Part shown: piece after piece, positions 34,808-44,619 of the stretch
Numbering within the stretch: position 1 is the stretch's first letter
Layout of the letters: each line of letters starts with the position of its first letter
Assembly (NCBI RefSeq): GCF_947507565.1
Contig: NC_089185.1
Span: forward strand, 1,364,001-1,428,000
Direction of reading: 5' to 3'
Length of the DNA stretch: 64,000 nucleotides
Source of the DNA: Oscarella lobularis
Taxonomy: Eukaryota > Porifera > Homoscleromorpha > Homosclerophorida > Oscarellidae
Notes under the pieces: generated by a model
Seen by the model: the letters and a program-made list of their open reading frames with translations, nothing else
Databases searched by the model: none
What the model was told of the DNA's origin: nothing
Program-made: the position numbers and the translations under genes

Positions 34808-37540
34808 TCATACGTTGATTAAAAATACCTACTACAACTTAAAAAAACACAGAATGATATAAAAATGCATAATTCATTGTTGGTGTAACTACTGTACAAG
34901 GGCATTTACCTGATTCACAAAACGCATGTCTAGATACACACGAATGGTCTTGCCCCTGTTCTCTGGCACTGACGAAACAAACAGAATTTCAATAACATCG
35001 CTAAGGTGCTTCCTGTCTTCGTCAACTACGTTCCTAAGCTCATCCTGAACTATAAATGAGCACCAAATAGCAAAATTAGGCTAGTACTGCAAAGGAACTT
35101 ACTGCGTTTACGAAGATCATTTTGGAGCTCCTCCTTTTCTTTAGGTGATAAACGTCTCTAGAAAAACAAAAGCGAACGTTTACCAAGTGAAGGCCTAAAG
35201 TCAAATGTGTGAAGTACCTTAGCCATCAGAGTCAGCTGTACCTCTATCAACAGCGTCTTCCTCTCAATCTCAGATCGAGCACGAGTTCGTTCAATGATAC
35301 CGGTATCACTCCAACACAACTCCTCTACATCTTCGGCAGCCACCCAGTAGCGTCGTTTTAATGCCATGAAATTAAACACGCTCTCTTTCCGTCCAACGAC
35401 GACATACACACGAGGAGACATTTGATCACCACGTTGTTCATCATCAGGTTGCTCCACATGGTCATCACAATCTGGTAGCACGTGTGTACACTACTAGGAC
35501 GAGGCCCTATCTTGATAACTTCCTTACTGTCTCCCGTGACATAAACGCCATCACAGAATGCTTCTTTAGTCAGGTCGTCTCTTTTATAATAGCCGCGAAA
35601 GCAACCTGGCCAAGGTTTGTCTATAACCTGCCACGAAACAGACATGATGCAATCCAAGGGAGTAAAAAAATGATCCTTACTAAGACTTTGTCGTGAGGCG
35701 CATCGTCGTCCCTTTTAGGTTTCATCCTTTTTATGTCCGCGCTAACTCCATAGAAAGGAAGCAGCTAGATGCAAAATTGGCAATAAAGCAGCCAATTGGG
35801 ACAGCGCAACTTACTCGTTTGGGATGCTTATTGACGCCAATTATCTTAGAGCTCGATCCCATCATAAAAGCTCCCTTGAACGAACAGCCATTTAATATTA
35901 GTCTAAGAGTGGAGATGCAGCACACGTACAGTTTCCGTCTGCCACCAGACGTCAAAAAGATTAATGCCACGATCTTTCAGGCGACTGCTTAGGCGCTGAA
36001 CAACATCCTCATACAACCTGTCTCCAGAAGACGAAATCACTTTGAGGCTGCGAAAGTTAGAACAAGAACAGTAGAAAAATGACGTAGTTAATGACTGGCT
36101 GGTTCTACCTTTTGATCTTCTCTAACGTGTCGTCACCGACGCCGAGTAGTTTCCCCAGAACTCTTGGGGTTGAACAGAAATGACTCACTTTACAACGTTC
36201 CACAATAGACCAAAGCTCTTCAGATTTTAAGGCTTCATCTACGTCATCAATCTAAAACGCAGAAACTAATTATACATTTTCCTCGTCATTGGTTAAGAAG
36301 CGATGCGCACCCTAACGATAGTTCCACCGTTTAGCAGGGGAGCACACAGTCCCACTGTCCAACCATATATCCAGCTCAAATCCGCTGTAGTCAGGCAGAC
36401 GTCCACAGTATCTTCTTCCACGTTAAAATCCAGAAGATACCGCAAAGTTGTGGCAGCGAAAACCATGTAGCCTCCCGCCTGATGCTCCACCACTTTCGGC
36501 GCACTAGTTGTGCCACTATAAAAAACATGAGAAAAGAAAAGAAAGGAAGTCTGACTCTGTCGCTTATACGTTGTTGTCGCAAAGAAAGCCGTGTGAGATG
36601 TGCCAAGCCACTTTGGATCAATCTCATCGTCAGACCCATATAGCTCTTCAACTGCAAACGAGTAGGTAGCTTTCTTGCCTCGCTCCCAATCCTACAACGT
36701 AACGTGAAACAACGAGAGCATTAAGCCAGAAGTGATGCAATACCTTTATTACAGCAATTGTGTCATTTTCTTCGTTCATTCTAATCATCCATTGGCAGCC
36801 GCTGTTCTTGTAAGTCTCTTCAACCAGTTTCTTGTCTTTTTCACTCTGTAAAAACATTTTCATAACGAGTCATTCATTTTCCTATTTCACCTTCATTGAG
36901 CCCAATCCAATAGTGATTCCTAGTCGCAAGCATGCCAAAATAACGACGATTCTTGCAGGAGATTCCTTCATGCAAATGAATGCTCGGTTTTCCAATCCTA
37001 GCCCTGATCAATAATGAGAGGTAATTAGACAGAGTGTGCACAAATCAGAACAATATCTACCTTTGTCATCCAGAAACTTAGCATACGTGCACGTTGCATG
37101 AAACAGCTCTTTGTACGTCAAATCTTTTTGAAAACGCCTTTCTTTAGAAACGCTGGCAGCAAAAGAAATATTAGCGCTTACTACAGTTTTTCAGATGAAA
37201 GGCGCGCAACTTACAATCTAAGAGCAAGCTGGTCGCTCCTGTCTTTTTTACCCTTTGAACCAGTCTGACAGCTGCTGATGTGCAAGTCAAGCAGATTAGC
37301 ACAAAGATTTGTTTTAAGGCCTGGCAGAAAGTCAACAGCGGCGTTTTCCCCGTCTCCGTGACCATTAAAAAACGTTTTGCTAATCACGTTTTTGTACACT
37401 TTAGCCGGAACAGAATCATCATATGCGGATCGGAAGTAAAATTCCTTTGCCAATTCACCCCAAAATTTATCAGAATGATTGAACGAGAAATCATACAGAG
37501 CTTTGTAGTTCTCATACGAAATGCCTTTCAAAGAGCCCAT
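34808..37540 (-). CDS. Acetyl-CoA synthetase-like AMP-dependent ligase
   Basis: The translation from ATG 37540 (MGSLKGISYENYKALYDFSF) runs through many short-intron exons to a TGA at 34808. The acetyl-CoA synthetase order is clear: FNHSDKFWGELAKEF, LKTNLCANLLDLHI, LTYKELFHATCTYAKFLDDK, ICMKESPARIVVILACLRLG, the ATP P-loop TTTGTTSAPKVVEHQAGGYM, TTADLSWIYGWTVG, STPRVLGKLLGVG and LFDVWWQTE. The C-terminal part, with PWPGCFRGYY, TGD and SSVPENRGKTIRVYLD, is more diverged from the usual PRTRSGK loop but keeps a GK. Expected reaction: acid + ATP + CoA to acyl-CoA via acyl-AMP. The first 37 nt of its first exon are also the end of the upstream TIR-like gene (see findings). Confidence 0.78.
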
Positions 37541-37550
37541 TTTAAGCAAC

Positions 37551-39262
37551 TCAATAACGTTTACTTCATCCGGATCTAAAGCAATTCAATCAGCCTTCTA
37601 CTATGCGAGAAATTATAGAACCTAAACACTTACTTTCTAAAGTGCTAAATGCTTGATTTTCCGATACGTCTTTATTTTTAGAAGCCCCACTTTCTAAAAA
37701 AATAAAAATATTACCGTAACTGATGCAAATCACCTCAATGTCTAGACACAAATACTGTACCTTCAAGGTAACACCGATCTTTTTTCAGAACAATATCCAG
37801 CCTTCGAGAATCGTCTTCCTCAGAGTCGAATTCACCTGACATGTTAAAGACGAGTTCGCCCGGAGAGGAGAGCGTCGGGAACTCGTCAGGCGACAAGGAA
37901 CTGGTATCAAATTGGAATAATTTGGTCCCATCGAGCGAAGGAAACTTCTCCACTACATCTTCAGCTTTGACACCCAAAAGAAAGGGCAAAATCTGGCTTC
38001 GCCACTGTGTCGTCCTCTTTAGAAAAGAAGAGACAGTTCTCAACGCTTTCTTTGATGTGAGCAGATTAGCGGTTATTGCTGGAACCAAGTATTGATAATG
38101 AACCGTCCCAGGATCAGGAAAGCAATCATCATTAGTAACAATACGTCGACACAGTGCGTTGCGAGGTAAGTGCTTCTCGATCTGATTGCTGAGACTGACA
38201 TCTTTATCAGTGCAGATGAGCAGAAATTTAATAGAGCTAAAAACGCATAACAATACAAATGAGGCCAACTGATGAAGTTGAATTAGTACAACTGACCTTT
38301 CTTGCCCAGAATAATTATCTAGAACAGAATGGAAATTAATCCATAAGTGACTAGCGTTCATCAGGTAAGTCATACTTCTAGGCCGTTTGTAAAATTTCAG
38401 ATTTTCTTCAAAACCTGCCATTTCATCCTTTGGAGAGCGCACTCTAAAGCGAACAGCGGGCTTCTTCTCAGCAGCAAGCTTCTTTAACACTTCATTGATT
38501 GAAGATTTCGAACCCTCAATACGGCGTCCTTCAACTTCAACAAGACGATCTCCTGGCTTTAGCCATCTTATTAGAGATTGATGCACACTGGTAATAACAC
38601 AGAGGGAATCCTACAGAACAACCGTCACTTTGTAGAAGAATTTGAATGCGTAGTTCTTATAAAACCTTCATGACTCGGAGTTTCACCAGCTCCTTTTCCT
38701 TCACCGGTACTATCACCTCCTTTGTCTCGTCAAGCCAGAGGGAATCAAGGCCGCCATGAAACGATACCGACTTCATGACAGGCTTAAGCGCCTCTGCGCG
38801 AAGCTTCTTCAACAAAGCCTCTGGAAGCTTACAAAGCTCTTCCTCTTTTCTGATCATGAGAGGCGTTTGCCTTGCTACTTCCGGCAAGACGGCATGCAAA
38901 CGACGTAACTCGGCATCGCCGCCAAGGACAAGAGGAAGCATCCGATGCTTTTCAGCGGGCGTCCGCGACAGCTGGTCGAGTAGTCTTCGAATCGCAACTA
39001 CGGTTGAGTGCGAGCGAAGAGCTTTGTCGGAGATGAGAAGTAGCCAATATACAGCGCGAGTCGCAAGAACACAGCTATCCGGGAGCCCATTGACGTTGAT
39101 GTGTTGGGCGCGTATACGACTTTTTTCATGTAAGTCGTGGACCAGCCGGCGTGCCTTTTCGTCTTCTTCGCAATGGAATATCGTTACTGTACTGTAATAT
39201 AATAATAGATTACGTTCACGACACGTATGTCCGGCCGGAGAGCAGTCAAACCTTTCCTCCAT
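37551..39262 (-). CDS. TIR-like / PDZ / TIR-like protein
   Basis: Six exons (39252-39262, 38666-39191, 38297-38610, 37761-38236, 37634-37693, 37551-37576) join in phase to exactly 471 codons. The N-terminal TIR-like domain reads STVTIFHCEEDEKARRLVHD, with LPDSCVLATRAVYWLLLISD and MLPLVLG. The middle PDZ-like domain has VKLRVMKDSLCVITSVHQSL and LKPGDRLVEVEGRRIEG. A second TIR-like domain begins SIKFLLICTDKDVSLSNQIE and has LVPAITANLLTSKKALRTVS and QILPFLLG. Neither TIR has the WCxxE glutamate of active NADases, so both may be adaptors. The last exon ends …STLENPDEVKRY. An upstream in-frame extension is possible, but MEESTVTIF is the natural start. Fold calls are from pattern, not search. Confidence 0.6.
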
Positions 39263-40052
39263 TTCAAGGATTAGACGCGCCAAGGCCACCAAACACACGC
39301 CACGATGTTCACCGTATTGTTTATGATCTAAACGGAGCCAGAAATATTGCGTCAGCGACACGCCCCTCACCTTGGGCCCATAAAAAAAGTTCGCTTCAGT
39401 TTTAGGGTCGCGGGAATCGGACAGGTAGTACACGTATCACTAATCGAACCCGACGCTCGACGAGCGAGCGTAGCGTCAAGCGTCGTTACTGTAAACGCTG
39501 ATAACGGTCGCGGAGATCACGCACATCAATCTTCCAATCAGCAGTCATAGGCCGTGTAATCATAGATTCTTCTTCGCGAAGCGCGATAAGGAGGTGAATG
39601 AAGGAGCGGAGAAGGAGCGAGAAGGGAGCGAGAAGGAGCGTGTGCACCGGACGCGTTTCCCCGTTTGTCTTTTCCAGGTCACGTGGCAAAGTCTGGTCTG
39701 CTCACACCCAGTACCATTGGCTTGCACTAATAGAATTACGTAATTATTGTACACCCACCTTTCGTCACGCCTTGACGCACATGTCGAGTGCAGTGCAGAG
39801 CATCACTTGCGCCGTATGCGGAGCGATAGAAACCCATTTCAGCAGCAGCGGATCTTACTGCTCGCTGTCTCCATCGTTGCCAGTAGCGTGCGTCTGATCG
39901 GTAATTTAATATAGACTAACTCAATGACTTCAAGCGCGCTGATTGGGCCGCACTGTACAGTGCGGCGGTACAGACTGGGTGTGCGCAGGTGACCAGTTCC
40001 CCCGAGCGAAGAGGTCTGGCCCCCAGACTATAGGTTGGTCCAGAGGGACACC
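39263..40052. other. Divergent intergenic region
   Basis: About 790 bp between the TIR-like gene (minus) and the rhodanese-like gene (plus). It contains GAGAAGGAGCGAGAAGGG-type purine repeats at about 39600-39640 and short frames without features. Confidence 0.4.
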
Positions 40053-40694
40053 ATGAAACCAGAAATGCCCCTTCATATCGCAACGGCGTACCTTATCGAA
40101 AGAGACGGAAACGACGACCAACACCAGTCTCCTGAAGCGCTTGTGAGCCGATTAAAAGACCGTATGCTAACCGAGTATGACGACGTTACGGCTGATCGAG
40201 ATCTTGCCAGTGACGCTTCAGACGAAGTCTTCGAAAACCAGGCAAACGTCTTTAAACAAGAGAGAATGAGAATTAGGAGGCTCGCTCTTCTTATTGTTGT
40301 GGACTCCTCGCTCACGGCAGAAGGCTTGGATCGCAATCGATGCAAATTCAAGAGTCGCGTTCTGCTGAATTTCGTCGAATGCTATCGAAGCTGGAGCGAA
40401 TTTCGCTGTGTTGTTCTCTTCAATGGCGTAATTGGATCGGGTCTTGCTCATGCCCATCATCTTCTCCGAATTCTTCGTTTTCCAGAAATCCAAGTGATGT
40501 CAGCCGGTTTTGGACACGAAGAGAGCGTCTCCTTCATCGCCAAACATTTTCAGTCTCATTTTAAATTAGTTGAAGCTGATCAACCAGAACAACCAGAATA
40601 CTATACGTTGTCGAGCATGGACAGTGATGATGAATCGGACTTAATAGCTTTCCCAGTTGCAAGTTCGTCTGCAGATTGCAGAGAAGCTAACTAA
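40053..40694 (+). CDS. Intronless rhodanese-like protein without catalytic cysteine (tentative)
   Basis: 213 residues from the first ATG (MKPEMPLHIATAYLIERD). An earlier in-frame TTG is not counted. A charged leader of about 70 residues comes first. Then comes an alpha/beta core: LALLIVVDSSLTAEG, RVLLNFVECYRSWSEF, CVVLFNGVIGSGLAHAHHLL and FPEIQVMSAGFGHEESVSFI. The last two resemble the rhodanese/Cdc25 fold (strand, active loop, helix, then VxxLxGGF). The loop reads FNGVIGSG with no cysteine, as in pseudo-phosphatase adaptors. The acidic C-terminal tail is probably disordered. Family assignment is an inference. A decayed copy follows at 40955. Confidence 0.45.
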   Translation: MKPEMPLHIATAYLIERDGNDDQHQSPEALVSRLKDRMLTEYDDVTADRDLASDASDEVFENQANVFKQERMRIRRLALLIVVDSSLTAEGLDRNRCKFKSRVLLNFVECYRSWSEFRCVVLFNGVIGSGLAHAHHLLRILRFPEIQVMSAGFGHEESVSFIAKHFQSHFKLVEADQPEQPEYYTLSSMDSDDESDLIAFPVASSSADCREAN

Positions 40695-40954
40695 GATTGT
40701 ACAGATTGTCTTCTTGCCAATTCAAACTTTTTATACCTACGTAGATGCAATGTACCACGCATTCTCCATTTCAAGCTTGATTAATTACACCAGAACTAAG
40801 TTCAATTATCAGAGGCAGCTAAATTCATCAGCAAGGCGAGGTACATTTTTTTAATTCTTCGCAATTCCTTATCTTGAATTGTCTTCTATCTGCTGCACTT
40901 ACGTAAACATGTGTGGATTACAATTTGATTCTCAATCTGTTGACTTGAGTGTAA

Positions 40955-41222
40955 AATTTTTCTGTGTTGTTCTCTTCTTGCCCAAGTGATGCAAGACGGT
41001 TTTAGGCATGAAGAAAGTGTCTCGTTTGCTGCAAAGTATTTTAAGCTCGAATTAATTACGAATTCACATTTAGCTTCACACAGCCAAGCTAACCAACAAG
41101 TAAACCTAAACGTGTGGACAGTGACAATGAAAATCGACTATTATTATGACTGAAATTTGTTCAGTACGAGGCCTTCATATAGACTGCAGAGAACCTAAAT
41201 TGTTTTCTTGCCAGTGCATACT
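40955..41222 (+). pseudogene. Decayed 3' fragment of the rhodanese-like gene
   Basis: It aligns with the 3' third and UTR of 40053-40694. Matching stretches are CTGTGTTGTTCTCTTC, CCAAGTGATG, GGTTTTAGGCATGAAGAAAG against GGTTTTGGACACGAAGAGAG, GTGGACAGTGACAATGA and CAGATTG/CTTGCCA at the end. Reading frames are lost by indels, so it is non-coding. It is a tandem duplicate directly downstream. Confidence 0.6.
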
Positions 41223-41825
41223 TTAGTTATACAATTCTCGTAATTTCGACTTGTCCTTTAATATTGACTTGTCTCGCTTTCCGGCAGCTGTTCTTACTCG
41301 TTCTTCAAGTTTCTCGTTGTCGCCTTTAAAATAGAAAATAGAGCCATTAGAGCGGACAGGAAAAGAATATTCGTCCACACTGTATCCTTTCACGTGTAGG
41401 CCTAGTGGAGTTGCCCGTTTTGGAACAGAGGCATCTTCCCAATATGCCTCAACGGCATTAATCAGAAGACTCCAACCGTTCCTGCATTGCTTTGGTGGTA
41501 ACAAGAAAATAGCTAGATCAGACTTTCCAAGACGGTCCTCTATCTTTGATGTACCCCAGTGTTTCCAGCATTCAGGATCATTAGGATTACTGGTAGGAGG
41601 TACCAGTTTCGATTGAAACCTAAATTCGCACTTATCCGCCACGACTGTTAGCTTCTCTTTCATGGATTCAAACGTTGGACAATCACATGACCCGTCCATT
41701 TGCGGAGGATCACAGTCCTCAGCAAATCCAATAAGAGATATACAATACGTGCCGGTGTCTTCTAGAGGCGACGTCGATATATAAGCTCCGGCTAAATAAT
41801 ATTCTACTTCTATTCTGACCGTCAT
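41223..41825 (-). CDS. Unrecognised intronless protein, 200 residues
   Basis: The frame 41223-41837 starts with a non-ATG codon, so I take ATG 41825 (MTVRIEVEYYLAGAYIST). The N-half has a Cys cluster (EDCDPPQMDGSCDCPTF). The C-half reads SKIEDRLGKSDLAIFLLPPK, NGWSLLINAVEAYWEDASVP and ATPLGLHVKGY, then a charged tail. The helix and strand pattern (…sDlaIfllp…W.lLinAveay…plglh) recalls the second half of TIR or related nucleotide-binding signalling folds, but this is weak. No signal peptide. Intronless like other genes in this part of the window. Confidence 0.5.
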   Translation of the reverse strand: MTVRIEVEYYLAGAYISTSPLEDTGTYCISLIGFAEDCDPPQMDGSCDCPTFESMKEKLTVVADKCEFRFQSKLVPPTSNPNDPECWKHWGTSKIEDRLGKSDLAIFLLPPKQCRNGWSLLINAVEAYWEDASVPKRATPLGLHVKGYSVDEYSFPVRSNGSIFYFKGDNEKLEERVRTAAGKRDKSILKDKSKLRELYN

Positions 41826-42288
41826 TCTGACCACCACCAGCAGCGGCCATGAGCATAGGCTATGATGAGCTCAACCCGGAAAAGACAATTCCAATCCGAA
41901 AGCAGAGCTTGCCAACCTCTGGCGTACGCTCAATCGCTTCCTCGCACGTCCGGTCACTTGTTCGCCCGCTTCTTGAGTTAATTCGACTTTAAAGTATCCG
42001 AGCTAGGTCAGCTGGGAGTGAGTACAGAAACACCAAGAACTATGGCGTACGATGGCGTACGAAAGAGAGAGATTCATAAGCGACTGTACCGCAAAACTTG
42101 GTGCCCGCACGCCGCCCCGCACCAGTCCCCGCACCTCACCGTTCGAGGGAAGTTTCGAGTTTGCTAACTAACTGTTTATGGACGCATGCGTCAAGAATTC
42201 AGTCACGTGAAAATGAGAGAAAAAGCACAAAGCACAGAGAACAATAAGATACGACGACAAAGAGTCAAAGACTCAGAGGTTCAGAGCT
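41826..42288. other. Intergenic spacer
   Basis: About 460 bp upstream of the orphan gene and downstream of the disc-domain gene. I see no gene, RNA or repeat. Confidence 0.35.
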
Positions 42289-44248
42289 TTAGAAGCGGCA
42301 CCCATAGACCTCCACGCGCATAGATATGTGGCCAAGCCACGTGCGTGGATGAATGCGAACGTACTGAGCAACGAACCTGAGGCCACGCTTGACAACCGAA
42401 TCGCGATCATCATTCGCTTGAAATACCTGCAAAAAAAATCAAACTCAAGCAGTAGAAAAGACAAGAAATTGTCCGAATTTACCCTTCCATCTTGATAGTC
42501 TCTCCAACTGTCGCCATCGAGACTGTAGGAGACCCAGTAGCTAGTGACCCACTCATTAGCAAACGCTCGGCCTTGCGTAGAGATCGCCGTAACGTGATGA
42601 ACTCCTCCAAGATTGATTTGAAGCCACTGATTCTCGTCAATCACGCCGGCGCACCAAGAGCCGACCGGATTCGTGAACTGATTCAAACGAGACGAAGAGA
42701 TGCCGCAGCCAGGGTGAGCGTGGGACGAAGAAGCGAATATCTGGTGACCGGCAATGGCACCAGTCGACATACCAAGAGGAAAATCGCATTCTAAATAAAA
42801 AAATAAAAAAATTTTCTCATTGAAAAAAGTTTATGGTGTCTTCGTAGTCAACTCACGTTTAGGACAACCGTATATTTCAACGCGCATGCTTGTGTGTTGG
42901 TGAATTTCGATGGGGTGAAGGCGAACGTAGCGAGCTTTCACGGAGGGAAGCAGGGAATTTCTAACAACCGTACGAGCGTCAGCATTCCCATTCAACAACT
43001 AAGAATGATATAATTAGTAATACTAATAAACACGACGGTCTCGGCACGCACCGCGCTTCCGTCGCTCCCAGTGTACGTCGTCCACTCGTGACCGTCGACG
43101 CCGTAGTCCAAGCGATAGCGAATAACGCGTTGCGGGAAGTCCACGTCGCCACGCCCTTGGGTCGCCACAGCGGTGACGGTCGTGACGTAACCGACGTCAA
43201 TTTGAAACCACTGACGTCCGTCGTTTCGCAGGGCCGCCCACGCTTGAACGATTCCGTTCGAGTTGAGTCGTCCTCGATTCGTACCGTGATCGATATTGAA
43301 AGAGGTCGCCGCGGTGAGTCGGGTTTGTCCCAGCGCGCCCGTGCTCAATCCGAGCGCACTCTCGCAAACTAATGAGAGAAGAAACAATGAATTATTCTTA
43401 ACGACCAGGATTCGTTTCCGCTCGCGGCGCCAGCACCGTCAATGCAGCCGTAGTATTCAAGCCGAAGACTGATGTGATGATTCCACGTCACTGGGTTCAG
43501 GCGAATGAAACGGCAGGTGATCGGCGAAGCGAAGTCGTTTCTAACGACCGATTCAAAGTCGTAATTGCCGACAAATATCTTGCAAGGCAAATAATTATCG
43601 AAGAAAAAAAAATGAATCGCTTCTACCTTTTCTCCTCCGTCTTCTTCGTACGTCGTCCATGTCGTGCCGTCGTCGCTGTAGAGGATTTTGTACTCGACGA
43701 TCCATTGATCGTAAGCGGTTCCTCTGCCCTGCGTCGCGACGCCTTCGACTTTGGTGGCTTTGCCGAAGTCGACATCGACGTGCTGATTGGCGTCGTTCGT
43801 TCGAGCGGACCACGATTGGACGGGATGAGTCGTCGTCAGGAGACGAACGCCGCGACGATCGTGATTAGCATCGTAGTTGGTCGACGTCGTGATCTGGGAG
43901 TCGGATATAGCGCCGGTCGTCAGGCCGAGCGGCTGTCCGCAAACAACACCGCTGCTGAGAGCTTGAAAACGAAAGAAAATTCATATATATTTATTTATTA
44001 CACGCGAACCGGCGACTGGATCATGCACTAACCTGGAGGAGGAAACGAACCCGCGTCCGAGTTCGAGTCACCGTCCACATACGAAAGGATTGCCCCTGCG
44101 ATTTGCTACAAGACATGTGTCAGCGTTTGGGTGGATCGATCGAGAGCGATGATTATTTGAAACAGACCTTGCTGCTCGGTCCAGAGTCAGCAGCGACTGC
44201 AAGCTGAAACCCCAAACAGAGGAGCACAAAGCGTATCGCGGTTGACAT
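42289..44248 (-). CDS. Secreted protein with three tandem discoidin (F5/8 type C) domains
   Basis: Exon 1 (44168-44248) encodes the signal peptide MSTAIRFVLLCLGFQLAVAA. After a short linker exon, each discoidin domain spans several exons. Domain 1 starts CGQPLGLTTGAISDSQITTS and has WSARTNDANQHVDVDFGKAT. Domain 2 starts CESALGLSTGALGQTRLTAA and has QWFQIDVGYVTTVTAVATQG. Domain 3 has LSTGAIAGHQIFASS, NQWLQINLGGVHHVTAISTQ and the closing RTWLGHISMRVEVYGC. The paired cysteines at domain ends are kept (YYGC, VYGC). No membrane span follows the last domain (stop at 42289). Known: discoidin domains bind carbohydrate, collagen or phospholipid. Inferred: extracellular lectin or adhesion protein. Confidence 0.85.
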
Positions 44249-44619
44249 GCCAAAAGCTGGGTGGTAAATGTGCGCAGGGGAGAACGACTCATTGTATACA
44301 AAAGGATCCCAGGGAAACCACAAGCATATTTTCGCGTTACGCCCAACGTAGTCACGTAGGGATTCCGGTGCCAACTTCCTATAGCGGCCCACCTTTATTT
44401 ATATTACGGTCAGTGGATTGTCGGCCCGGTTAGACAAGATTGGCAGCCTATTTTCGCGTCACGACGAAAATCCAGCGCAACTTCCGATTAGTACATAGAT
44501 TGGCCTGCTACTTCTCGTATCCAATGCAAAGTCAGGTTTCTTTCCTTAGGATTCCTGGCAGAGAGAAGGGATCATCTGGGCAGTGCTACGTTGAGCTTAC
44601 CGCGAGAAAGGTCTCGTAC
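44249..44619. other. Intergenic spacer
   Basis: About 370 bp between the GEF 3' end and the discoidin gene start. It holds the latter's promoter. No clear motif. Confidence 0.35.
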
